Assembly: GCA_049324875.1 (NCBI GenBank)
Contig: JBMONC010000039.1
Coordinates: forward strand, 1-64,000
Reading direction: 5' to 3'
DNA from: JAWLHU01 sp049324875
GTDB lineage: Bacteria > Bacillota > Sulfobacillia > Symbiobacteriales > Symbiobacteriaceae
DNA length: 64,000 nt
Below the pieces are notes generated by a model that was not told where the DNA came from, searched no databases, and worked only from the letters and a program-made list of their open reading frames with translations. The translations under genes were made by a program, and so were the position numbers. Below, one piece after another: positions 16,587 to 24,254 of this stretch; position 1 is the first letter of the stretch, and each line of letters begins with the position of its first letter.

Positions 16587-17522
16587 ATGACGATGATCAT
16601 CCTGGTGCTCACCTTCGCGGCCACGGTGGTGACGACGATGCTGGTGCTGGCCCCGGCGGGGGATGCCGCTGTGCTGAAGAAGCGGGCGGCGGCCATCCGC
16701 CGGCAGGGCATCAGCCGCGAGGAGCGGCGCAGTCTGCTGGATGAGGAGATGGCGCTCCCCTTCAGCCAGCGGGTGCTGGCGCCCATGCTGGAGCGACTGG
16801 CCAGGCTGGTGGGACGGCGGACCAACGCCAAGCAAAAGGATGCCCTGCAGCTGAAGCTGCAGCAGGCGGGCAACCCGTTCACGCCGGCCCGGTTCCTGGG
16901 GATGCAGGTCCTCTCGGCGGGCGGCGCCGGACTCTTCGGTATCCTTCTGGCCTCGCCCACCCTGGGCAGCAAGCCGCTTTTGGGTCTGATGATGATCTTT
17001 CTGATCTCGCTGCTGGGCTACCGGCTGCCCGACTTCATGCTCTCGCGCACCGTCAGCGTCCGCCGGGAGAAGATCGACCGGGCGCTGCCCGATGTGCTGG
17101 ATCTGCTCTCGGTCTCGGTGGAGGCTGGGCTCGGCCTGGACGGCGCCATCCAGAAGGTGGGCGAGAAGTTCCCTGAGCCCACCGCCGGCGAGTTCCGGGA
17201 ACTGCTGAAGGCGATCCGGCTGGGCGCCCCCCGAGCCGAGGCGCTCCGGGAGCTGGCCGACCGGACCGGCGTCCCCGACATGCGGACCTTTACCGCCGCG
17301 GTGATCCAGGCGGAGCAGCTGGGCGTCTCCATCTCCCGGGTGCTGAAAGCCCAGGCCGAGGCGCTTCGGGTCAAGCGGAAGCAGCGGATCGAGGAGAAGG
17401 CGATGACCCTGCCGGTCAAGATGCTCTTTCCGATGGTCCTCTTCATCTTCCCCACGATCTTCATCGTGGTGCTGGGCCCGGTGATGATCCGGGTCTTCGA
17501 GACCCTGACGAAGCAGAGGTGA
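16587..17522 (+). CDS. tadC: Tad inner-membrane platform protein TadC
   Basis: Second T2SSF-domain protein, 311 residues, paralogous to TadB. The core shows ALPDVLDLLSVSVEAGLGLD and AVIQAEQLGVSISRVLK. Four predicted membrane helices in two pairs. It begins 3 nt after tadB and is followed after 6 nt by a DUF192 gene, so the whole assembly block is one transcript. Confidence 0.92.
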   Translation: MTMIILVLTFAATVVTTMLVLAPAGDAAVLKKRAAAIRRQGISREERRSLLDEEMALPFSQRVLAPMLERLARLVGRRTNAKQKDALQLKLQQAGNPFTPARFLGMQVLSAGGAGLFGILLASPTLGSKPLLGLMMIFLISLLGYRLPDFMLSRTVSVRREKIDRALPDVLDLLSVSVEAGLGLDGAIQKVGEKFPEPTAGEFRELLKAIRLGAPRAEALRELADRTGVPDMRTFTAAVIQAEQLGVSISRVLKAQAEALRVKRKQRIEEKAMTLPVKMLFPMVLFIFPTIFIVVLGPVMIRVFETLTKQR

Positions 17523-17528
17523 TGCCCG

Positions 17529-17864
17529 GTGCGGGTCCGCAACCTGAGCCGGAACCTGGTGCTGGGTGAGCGGATCGCCCGGGCCGACCGGTTTGCCCAG
17601 CGGCTGCTGGGGCTGATGTTCCGCCGTCAGCTGGGCGACGGGGAGGGGCTCTGGATCGAGCCCTGCCAGTCGGTGCACACCCACTTCATGCGCTTCCCGA
17701 TCGACGTGATCTTCGTGGACCGGCAGCAGACGGTGGTCAAGGTGATCCCCGCCATGCAGCCCTGGCGGTTCAGCCCGGTGGTCCGGCAGGCTTTCGCCGT
17801 GCTGGAGCTTCCGGCGGGGGCGGCCCGGTCCACGGCGCCGGGCGACCGGCTGGCCCTGGATTAG
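17529..17864 (+). CDS. DUF192 family protein
   Basis: A 111-residue DUF192 protein starting at GTG. The family core is present: RADRFAQRLLGLMFR near the N-terminus, then CQSVHTHFMRFPIDVIFVD and VVKVIPAMQPWR. DUF192 proteins are of unknown biochemical function; small DUF192 genes often end Tad loci in Firmicutes and Actinobacteria. No signal peptide is seen. It is the last gene before a strong terminator. Confidence 0.85.
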   Translation: MRVRNLSRNLVLGERIARADRFAQRLLGLMFRRQLGDGEGLWIEPCQSVHTHFMRFPIDVIFVDRQQTVVKVIPAMQPWRFSPVVRQAFAVLELPAGAARSTAPGDRLALD

Positions 17865-17881
17865 CCGAGCGGAAACGGAAG

Positions 17882-17905
17882 GCCCCCCACCGGCGTGTGG
17901 GGGGC
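17882..17905 (+). terminator. Terminator of the Tad operon
   Basis: GCCCCCCAC and GTGGGGGGC form a perfect 9-bp stem around CGGCGT, followed by TGGTCTGTTTGTG. It stands 17 nt after the DUF192 gene. Confidence 0.8.
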
Positions 17906-18033
17906 TGGTCTGTTTGTGCAGCCAATGGGGAAGGGCGCACGCCTGGGGCGCCGGCGCAACAGGAATCGCTTCGATAGGCGAAGAACTAGGCACATGAACG
18001 GTTTGTCCTAGACTACTATCGGAGTGAACTGAT

Positions 18034-18942
18034 TTGAAGCTGCTCGAGGCGATGCTGGGGACCGTGCTGCCGGTCTTTCTGCTGGCGGGGCTGGGCTATC
18101 TGGCCCGCACGGTGCTGAAGGCGGATGTGAAGGACCCGGCCAAACTGGCGATCTACCTGATGACCCCGGGGCTGCTGATGAACTCGGTGCTGACCAGCCA
18201 GCTGGGGGCGGGGGAGGTCGGGACGATCGTCGCCTTCGTCCTGCTCCTGACCGCCGCCATGATCGGGATCACCCTGGGGGTGGCCCGGCTGCTGGGGTGG
18301 CGCCCGGTGGAGGGGAATGCTGCGGTGCTCTCCACCGGGTTTATGAACGCCGCCAACTACGGCCTGCCGGTGGTGTTGCTCGCCTTTGGGCAGGCCGGCT
18401 TTGACCGGGCGGCGATCTTCGTGGTGGTGGAGTCGATCCTGATGTACTCGGTGGCGGTCTTCTTCGCCGCCCGGGGGCGGATGGACTGGCGGCAGGCGGT
18501 GGTCTCGGTCTTCAAGCTCCCGCTGATCTGGGCGGCGGGCTTCGCCCTGACCATGCGGCTGCTGGGGATCGCCCTGCCGGACTTCCTGATGAAGCCGATC
18601 GGATTGCTGGCGGATGGGGCGATCGTGCTGGTGGTGATCCTGCTGGGGATGCAGGTCGCCTCGATCCGGCTCCGGGGCTCGCTCCCCAAGATCGGGGTGG
18701 CGGTTCTGATCCGGCTGGTGCTCTCCCCCCTGGTGGCGCTGGCGCTGGTGGCCTGGCTGAAGCCCGACCCGCTTACGGCGAAGGTGCTGGTGCTGGAGTC
18801 GGCCATGCCGGCGGCGGTCAACACCACACTCCTGGCGGTCCAGTTCGACGCCGAGCCGGACCAGGTCTCCGGGGTGACCCTGGCCTCCACCCTGCTCAGC
18901 CTGGCCACCGTCTCCTTCTGGGTCTGGTTCCTCCAGCCGTGA
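18034..18942 (+). CDS. AEC family transporter (auxin efflux carrier-like permease)
   Basis: Membrane carrier of 302 residues with about ten hydrophobic segments. Family features include GTVLPVFLLAGLGYLARTVL at the N-terminus, STGFMNAANYGLPVVLLAFG in the first inverted repeat, and LESAMPAAVNTTLLAVQF in the second. The start is TTG at 18034 with GGAGTGA upstream. Substrates of bacterial members are organic acids or amino-acid derivatives; none can be assigned here. It is a single gene. Confidence 0.88.
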   Translation: MKLLEAMLGTVLPVFLLAGLGYLARTVLKADVKDPAKLAIYLMTPGLLMNSVLTSQLGAGEVGTIVAFVLLLTAAMIGITLGVARLLGWRPVEGNAAVLSTGFMNAANYGLPVVLLAFGQAGFDRAAIFVVVESILMYSVAVFFAARGRMDWRQAVVSVFKLPLIWAAGFALTMRLLGIALPDFLMKPIGLLADGAIVLVVILLGMQVASIRLRGSLPKIGVAVLIRLVLSPLVALALVAWLKPDPLTAKVLVLESAMPAAVNTTLLAVQFDAEPDQVSGVTLASTLLSLATVSFWVWFLQP

Positions 18943-18952
18943 GGGCGCGAAA

Positions 18953-18982
18953 AGGCCCCCGGGTCGCCTGACCCGAGGGCCT
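18953..18982. terminator. Bidirectional terminator between AEC gene and rhodanese gene
   Basis: AGGCCC-C-CGGGTC pairs with GACCCG-A-GGGCCT around a GCCT loop, with one mismatch. It lies between two convergent genes, with AAAA on one side and CTCCCTT on the other. Confidence 0.75.
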
Positions 18983-18989
18983 CCCTTCG

Positions 18990-19424
18990 CTATCGGGTCA
19001 CCGGGCCCACCTTGGCCCACTCGTTCATGCCGCCGGTCACGTTCTTCAGGTTGGTGTACCCGAGCGCCTCCAGCTTCCGGTAGGCCTGGGCGCTCCGGTT
19101 GCCGCTCCGGCAGATCAGGATCACCTCCTGATCCTTGGCGATACCGGCCTTGCTGATGGCGCTCTCGATGGTGCCGAGCGGCATCAGGCGCGCCCCCTCG
19201 ATGTGCCCGGCATCCCACTCGGACTGCTCCCGCACGTCGATGATCAGCGGCTTCTCACCCGCCTGCACCCGTTTCAGCAGGTCGTTGACGCTGATGGTGA
19301 CCATGGTGCCGGCCTTGGCCGGGGCGGCGGCGGACGGGGAGGGCTGGGCCGGCTCCTGCTTGGCGCCGGAGCAGCCGGTCAGAAGGGCGGAGATCAGGGT
19401 CAGGGCAATGAGCCAGCGCTTCAC
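18990..19424 (-). CDS. Rhodanese-like domain lipoprotein
   Basis: Exported sulfurtransferase-like lipoprotein, 144 residues. The signal peptide ends in the lipobox LLTGCSG. A Pro/Ala-rich linker leads to a single rhodanese domain (about 50-144) with LIIDVREQSEWDAGHIEGA and the active-site loop ICRSGNRS, so the catalytic cysteine is present. I used the GTG at 19424, with AAAGGAG upstream; a 38-residue in-frame extension would bury the signal peptide. Its substrate on the outer face is unknown. Confidence 0.88.
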   Translation of the reverse strand: MKRWLIALTLISALLTGCSGAKQEPAQPSPSAAAPAKAGTMVTISVNDLLKRVQAGEKPLIIDVREQSEWDAGHIEGARLMPLGTIESAISKAGIAKDQEVILICRSGNRSAQAYRKLEALGYTNLKNVTGGMNEWAKVGPVTR

Positions 19425-19536
19425 GGAGAGATTGCTCCTTTCGAACCTGTAGTCTGCTACCTGATTTGACGTCAATGATACCCCGGGGGGCACTGCTTGT
19501 TCCATCGGGTGAACCACCGATAAGGAGAGGTCGGAC

Positions 19537-20742
19537 ATGTCTTTTTTGACCCACCTGGAGTGCGGGCGCTGCGGCCTGACCTATGAGGCGGAGCGGGTCC
19601 AGAACCTCTGCAGCTGCGGCGGGCCGCTGCTGGCCCGCTACGACCTGAAGGCGGCCGCCGCCCGGCTCCGCCCGGCCGACCTGGCCGGCCGGCCGGCCAC
19701 GATGTGGCGCTACAAGGAGCTGCTGCCGGTGCGGGACGAGTCGCAGATCGTCTCGCTGGGCGAGGGGATGACCCCGCTGCTGCCGCTGCCCCGGCTGGGG
19801 GAGCGGCTCGGCCTGCCCCGGCTGCTGCTGAAGGACGAGGGGATCAACCCCACCGGCACCTTCAAGGCGCGCGGCGCCTCGGCCGGGATCAGCCGGGCGA
19901 GGGAGCTGGGGATCACGGCGGTGGCGATGCCGACCAACGGCAACGCCGGCGGGGCCTGGGCGGCCTACGGGGCCCGGGCCGGCATCGAGGTGACGCTGGT
20001 GATGCCGGTGGACGCCCCCGCCATGAGCGTGCTGGAGGCGGCGGCGGCGGGGGCCCGGTCCTATATGGTCCGGGGGCAGATCACCGACGCCGGCGCCATC
20101 GTGGGCCGCTCGGCCCGGGCGCACGGCTGGTTCGAGGCGGCCACCCTGAAGGAGCCCTACCGGATCGAGGGCAAGAAGACGATGGGCTACGAGATCGCCG
20201 AACAGCTGGGCTGGAGCCTGCCGGATGTGATCCTCTACCCGACCGGCGGCGGGGTGGGGATCATCGGGATCTACAAGGCGCTGCTGGAGATGCGGGAGAT
20301 GGGCTGGCTGCCGGAGCGGGTCAAGCTCCCCCGGCTGGTGGCGGTGCAGGCGGAGGGCTGCCAGCCGATCGTCCGGGCCTTCCGGGAGGGGAAGGCGGTC
20401 TCCGAGAAGTGGGAGGGGGCGGAGACGGTGGCCCAGGGGATCCGAGTGCCCAAGGCGCTGGGCGACTTCCTGGTGCTGGAGGCGGTCCGGGCCACCGGCG
20501 GCACCTGCCTGGCCGTCCCGGACGAGGAGACCCTCTGGGGCCTGGGAGAGATCAGCCGGCTGGAGGGCGCCTTCATCTGCCCGGAGGGGGCGGCGCTGGT
20601 GGCGGCGGCCCGGCGGCTGCGGGAGAGCGGCTGGCTCCAGCCCGAGGAGCAGGTGCTCCTGCTCAACACCGGGGCGGGGATCAAGTACCCCGAGATCCTT
20701 CGCCCGTCGCTGCCGGTCCTGGAGCTGGATGCGGTCCTGTAA
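19537..20742 (+). CDS. thrC: Threonine synthase
   Basis: PLP-dependent threonine synthase, 401 residues, converting O-phosphohomoserine to threonine. An N-terminal zinc-ribbon-like segment (CGRCGLTY and CSCGGPL) is typical of this subgroup. The PLP lysine is Lys110 in GTFKARGAS; the phosphate loop is TNGNAGGAWAAYG, and YPTGGGVGIIG lies in the second domain. AAGGAGAGG precedes the ATG. The gene is divergent from the rhodanese gene and stands alone; threonine would also feed the cobalamin side chain through threonine phosphate. Confidence 0.93.
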   Translation: MSFLTHLECGRCGLTYEAERVQNLCSCGGPLLARYDLKAAAARLRPADLAGRPATMWRYKELLPVRDESQIVSLGEGMTPLLPLPRLGERLGLPRLLLKDEGINPTGTFKARGASAGISRARELGITAVAMPTNGNAGGAWAAYGARAGIEVTLVMPVDAPAMSVLEAAAAGARSYMVRGQITDAGAIVGRSARAHGWFEAATLKEPYRIEGKKTMGYEIAEQLGWSLPDVILYPTGGGVGIIGIYKALLEMREMGWLPERVKLPRLVAVQAEGCQPIVRAFREGKAVSEKWEGAETVAQGIRVPKALGDFLVLEAVRATGGTCLAVPDEETLWGLGEISRLEGAFICPEGAALVAAARRLRESGWLQPEEQVLLLNTGAGIKYPEILRPSLPVLELDAVL

Positions 20743-20898
20743 AACCGGTGCACCTGCAGCCCTTTCTGCGATATGTCTAGGATAGGGATTCCACACAGCC
20801 ATGGGGTTCCCTTCCAATTTCGGAGCGGGTGGCGCAAAAAGGGAGTTGGGCCGCCCGCAACGAAAACTGTAGGGCAAGACAGACGAGGGGGATGCGCT

Positions 20899-22914
20899 GT
20901 GCCGAAGGGGTACATGGGCAAGGTGCTCTGGGTGGATCTCTCCCAGCGGCGGTTCTGGGAGGAGGAGCTGGATGAGGCCGTCTACCGCCAGTTCTTCGGC
21001 GGGTACGGCCTGGGCGTCAAGATCCTCTATGACCGGATGCGGCCGGGGGTTGACCCCCTCGGCCCGGAGAACATCCTGGGGTTCGTTCCCGGCCTGCTGA
21101 CCGGGACCGGATCCCCCTTTTCGGGCCGGTTTGCCGTGGTCTGCAAGTCGCCGCTGACCGGGGGCTGGGGCGATGCCAACTGCGGGGGCTTCTTCGGCCC
21201 CGAGCTGCGCCGCTGCGGCTATGACGGCCTCTTCGTGACCGGCGCCTCCCCGGAGCCGGTCTACCTGACCCTGCACAAGGGGCAGGTGACCTTCCACGAG
21301 GCAGCCGACCTGTGGGGCAGCGACGCCATCGCCTGCGAGACCGAGCTGAAGCGGCGGCACGGCGCCAACTGGCAGGTGGCGGAGATCGGTCCGGCCGGGG
21401 AGCGGCTGGCGCTGATCAGCGGGATCGTCACCGACCGGGGCCGGCTGGCGGCCCGCTCGGGGGTCGGCGCGGTCATGGGCGCCAAGCGGCTGAAGGCGAT
21501 CGCCCTGAAGGGGCACCTGCCGGTGCCCAAGGCGGACCTGGAGGCGTTCAAGGCGGCCACCCAGCAGGTGATGAGCCGGATCCACCCCCAGGAGCCGGAG
21601 CCGAAGGGGCTGCTGAACTGGCTCCTGACCAGGGTGCCATACCGCCTCCAGCCCCTCAGCGGGCGGATCAGCAAATGGATCAAATCCCCCTATCAGACGG
21701 TGATCTGGTCGATGTCCAACCTGGGCACGCCCGCGCAGCTGGGCTTTTCCCTCGAGCCGGGGGACATCCCGATCAAAAACTGGCGGGGGGTGGCGCAGCG
21801 GGACTTCCCCTACGAGCGCTACCGGAAGATCGCCGCCGAGCAGGCGAGCCAGTTCAACACCAAGTTCTACGCCTGCTCCGCCTGCCCGCTCCACTGCGGC
21901 GCTGAGGTGAAGATTGACGACCCCGAGTTCCGGATCGAGGACGGCCACCGGGTGGAGTTCGAAACCCTGGCCGGGCTGGGAGCCAACCTGCTGATCGACG
22001 ACAGCAAGGCGATCCAGTACGGCCACCACCTCTGCAACCTCTACGGGCTGGATGTGATCTCCACCTCCGCCGCGATCGCCTTCGCCTTCGAGGCCTACGA
22101 AAAGGGGCTGATCCACGACGAGCACACCGGCGGGATGCCGCTTCGCTGGGGCGACCCGCGGGCGATGCTCCACATGATCGAGCTGATCAACCGGCGGGAG
22201 GGGATCGGCGACGCCCTGGCCGATGGGGTGATGCGGGCCGCCCGGCAGATCGGGCGGGGGGCCGAAGCCTTTGCCATGCACGTGGGGGGCCAGGAGTTGC
22301 CCTACCACGACCCGCGGTTCAGCCCCAGCTTCGCCACCACCTACGTGGCCGATCCCACCCCCGGCCGGCACACCGCCGGCGGCGCCCACGTGATGGAGCT
22401 GGTCTACGGCCATCCGATGTTCACCCGGGAGGGGGTGGAGCGGACCGGCCGGTATGCCCTGGACAAGAAGGGCCCCGCCCACGCCTCCCTGACCAAGCAG
22501 AAGCAGGTGCAGATGGTGCTGGGGCTCTGCGAGTTCGAGCAGCTGGCCGACACCTTCGACTACCCCCTGCGGATCAAGGGGGCCACCGGCTGGGAGATGA
22601 GCAACCAGGAGCTGCTGGCGGTGGGCGAGCGGATCCAGGCGCTGCGGGCCGCCTTCAACTACCGGGAGGGGATCCGCCCCGGCGACTGGAAGCTGCCCGA
22701 CCGGGCGGCGGGGCGCCCTCCCCTGGAGGAGGGGCCGCTGGCGGGGGTCACCCTGGATGTGGACCTGTTGGTCCGCACCTACTACGAGGCGATGGGCTGG
22801 GACCCCGCCACGGGCCTGCCCGGGCCGGAGCGGCTGCGGGAGCTGGGGCTGGGCTACCTGGCGGAGAGCCTGCCCATCGGGCCGTCCACCGCGGCTCCGG
22901 GGCGCCATGTTTAG
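20899..22914 (+). CDS. Aldehyde:ferredoxin oxidoreductase family protein (tungsten/molybdenum bis-pterin)
   Basis: AOR-family oxidoreductase, 671 residues. The N-terminal domain starts GYMGKVLWVDLS and has FFGGYGLGVKILYD. The four [4Fe-4S] ligands are visible as Cys326, Cys329 and Cys333 in CSACPLHC and Cys544 in LGLCEFEQ. I chose the GTG at 20899 because GAGGGGG lies 7 nt upstream; the longer frame covers a leader with no ribosome site. The substrate is an aldehyde or carboxylate not predictable here. It overlaps a MoaD-like gene by 8 nt, which supports a pterin cofactor. About 155 nt upstream is non-coding with no motif I can name. Confidence 0.92.
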   Translation: MPKGYMGKVLWVDLSQRRFWEEELDEAVYRQFFGGYGLGVKILYDRMRPGVDPLGPENILGFVPGLLTGTGSPFSGRFAVVCKSPLTGGWGDANCGGFFGPELRRCGYDGLFVTGASPEPVYLTLHKGQVTFHEAADLWGSDAIACETELKRRHGANWQVAEIGPAGERLALISGIVTDRGRLAARSGVGAVMGAKRLKAIALKGHLPVPKADLEAFKAATQQVMSRIHPQEPEPKGLLNWLLTRVPYRLQPLSGRISKWIKSPYQTVIWSMSNLGTPAQLGFSLEPGDIPIKNWRGVAQRDFPYERYRKIAAEQASQFNTKFYACSACPLHCGAEVKIDDPEFRIEDGHRVEFETLAGLGANLLIDDSKAIQYGHHLCNLYGLDVISTSAAIAFAFEAYEKGLIHDEHTGGMPLRWGDPRAMLHMIELINRREGIGDALADGVMRAARQIGRGAEAFAMHVGGQELPYHDPRFSPSFATTYVADPTPGRHTAGGAHVMELVYGHPMFTREGVERTGRYALDKKGPAHASLTKQKQVQMVLGLCEFEQLADTFDYPLRIKGATGWEMSNQELLAVGERIQALRAAFNYREGIRPGDWKLPDRAAGRPPLEEGPLAGVTLDVDLLVRTYYEAMGWDPATGLPGPERLRELGLGYLAESLPIGPSTAAPGRHV

Positions 22915-23203
22915 CGCCCTCTTCGGCCGCCGGATCACGGTGGCCGTCCGGATCATCGGGGTGGTGGGGGATCGGGTGGTCCGCTGGGAGGGGCGGGTCC
23001 GGATCGCGGTCGGGAGCGACCTGCGGACCGCCCTCCGGGCGGCGGGGAGGGCGGCGGGCGTCGATCTGCTGAAGGCGATGGCGGAGGGGCCCGAGCCCAC
23101 CATCCTCCTGGAGGGGGTCCGGGTGGAGCTGCCGGAGGGTTTGTCGAGAAACGTCGACGCAGATTCATCCATCGCCTGGTTGATGCCGATGGCGGGAGGG
23201 TAG
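22907..23203 (+). CDS. MoaD/ThiS-like ubiquitin-fold protein
   Basis: A 98-residue protein overlapping the AOR gene by 8 nt. It ends in WLMPMAGG, the free C-terminal Gly-Gly of MoaD/ThiS sulfur carriers, and has the beta-grasp pattern (VRVELPEGLSRNVDAD before the tail). The segment GVVGDRVVRWEGRVRIAVG precedes it. MoaD-like genes often accompany AOR genes and may serve pterin dithiolene synthesis. The family call rests on the tail and context rather than on a full domain match. Confidence 0.65.
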   Translation: MFSALFGRRITVAVRIIGVVGDRVVRWEGRVRIAVGSDLRTALRAAGRAAGVDLLKAMAEGPEPTILLEGVRVELPEGLSRNVDADSSIAWLMPMAGG

Positions 23204-23209
23204 TATAGT
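23180..23209 (+). promoter_or_regulatory. Putative sigma-A promoter of the DedA gene
   Basis: TTGATG and TATAGT are 18 nt apart. Transcription would begin near 23216, which supports the downstream TTG (23282) rather than the ATG at 23216 as start of the DedA gene. Confidence 0.5.
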
Positions 23210-23281
23210 TAGGATATGTGCCCCTGTCGGGGCAACTTCCATGCGGCCTGCGAGCGGCCGAGGAAGCAGGGGGAGAAGCTA

Positions 23282-23896
23282 TTGTCGGTGGCCGCGTGGC
23301 AGGAATGGTTCGGTGATCACATCTACCGTGCGATTCTGGTGACGGCGACCCTGGAGGGGATGGGGCTGCCGGTCCCCTGCGAACTGCTCTTCCTGCCCGG
23401 TGTCCACCTGGCCCGCCAGGGTCAGGTCTCCCTGGTGGCCATGGCGCTGCTGGCCACCTTCGGCAACGTGGCCGGGGGGCTGCTGGGCTTCGCCATCGCC
23501 TACTGGGGCGGCGCCGGCTTTCTCCACGCCGTCTCCCGCCTGCTGGGGATCCGGCCGGAGGCGATGCGCCGGATGGAGTCCTTCTTCGCCCGCTACGGGC
23601 AGGCGACGGTCTTCCTCTCCCGGTTCGTGGGGCTGATCCGGGCGGCGACCATCTACGCCGCCGGGGCCGCCCGCATGTCGCCCAGCCGCTTCCTGCTCTA
23701 CCTCTCGGCCGCCGCCCTGATCTGGAACAGCGCCTGGGTCTGGGTGATCGACCGGTTCGAGGGCGAGGCGGTCCGGCTGCTGGAGGGGCACGGGATGGGC
23801 AACTTCCTGGCCTGGCTGGCAGGCCTGGGAGCCACCCTGCTGCTTGGCAACCGCCTGCTGGGATGGTACCGGCGGCGCAGGCCGACCCCTCCCTGA
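23282..23896 (+). CDS. DedA family membrane protein
   Basis: DedA/SNARE-associated protein, 204 residues, probably a lipid-carrier or phospholipid flippase of the membrane. The hallmark FLSRFVGLIRAATIYAAGA (F-x-x-R-x-x-x-x-x-R then GAARM) is present, as is the re-entrant loop region LEGMGLPVPCELLFLPG. About four to five hydrophobic segments. TTG at 23282 has GGGGGAG 7 nt upstream; an ATG at 23216 in frame has no ribosome site and would sit at the predicted transcription start. Confidence 0.88.
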   Translation: MSVAAWQEWFGDHIYRAILVTATLEGMGLPVPCELLFLPGVHLARQGQVSLVAMALLATFGNVAGGLLGFAIAYWGGAGFLHAVSRLLGIRPEAMRRMESFFARYGQATVFLSRFVGLIRAATIYAAGAARMSPSRFLLYLSAAALIWNSAWVWVIDRFEGEAVRLLEGHGMGNFLAWLAGLGATLLLGNRLLGWYRRRRPTPP

Positions 23897-24002
23897 GTGC
23901 CATGGGCGATGGTGCCGATTTGTTTCCCATTCAGAAGGAATCGACGCCGTTGGCATGGAATAGCCAAAGGGAGTACCCCCCATACAGACGGATGATGGCC
24001 CA

Positions 24003-24120
24003 GGAAGAGACCCTCCCCCAAAGGTCCATGTGGGAGGAGGGCGCCGAAGGAGCAAAGCCCGCCCGGCTGGAGGCTGGCAGAATCTCTCAGGCACCGGCGA
24101 CCGGGGTCGGACGGACTCTG
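24003..24120 (+). ncRNA. Glycine riboswitch, single aptamer
   Basis: The conserved glycine-aptamer segments are present: GGAAGAGA at the 5' end, GCGCCGAAGGAGCAAA, AATCTCTCAGGCACC, and a closing ACTCTG that can pair with AGAG. It stands upstream of gcvT and of a long terminator. Only one aptamer copy is visible, whereas the common arrangement is tandem. Glycine binding is expected to prevent termination and turn on the glycine cleavage operon. Confidence 0.9.
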
Positions 24121-24127
24121 AACCTGC

Positions 24128-24180
24128 GGGGACAGAGACTTACAGCGGGTCAAGGCCCGAGTGTAAGCTCTGTCCCCTTT
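24128..24180 (+). terminator. Terminator of the glycine riboswitch
   Basis: A long stem: GGGGACAGAG pairs with CTCTGTCCCC, CTTACA with TGTAAG, and CGGG with CCCG inside, with single-base bulges, then TTT. About 20 bp in all. It begins 8 nt after the aptamer, and its GGACAGAG arm also resembles the conserved 3' segment of glycine aptamers, so the two could compete. Confidence 0.85.
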
Positions 24181-24254
24181 CACGTGGGCCGTCCGAGGTA
24201 TGGGTACCTAATGAATGGAAAGACTAGAGTGAGTTGGTTTCGGAGGTGTGGATA

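Noticed and set aside
15543..17993. 816-codon minus-strand frame opposite tadB and tadC
   Set aside because: Antisense shadow; low-complexity His/Gln/Arg-rich translation, and it crosses a strong terminator.
20743..20898. Molybdenum/tungsten cofactor riboswitch before the AOR gene
   Set aside because: Expected by context, but I could not find the conserved motif segments or matching stems.
19255..23172. 1305-codon minus-strand frame across threonine synthase and AOR genes
   Set aside because: Shadow of two well-identified plus-strand genes; no family resemblance. Only its last part contains the real rhodanese gene region, which is read in another frame.
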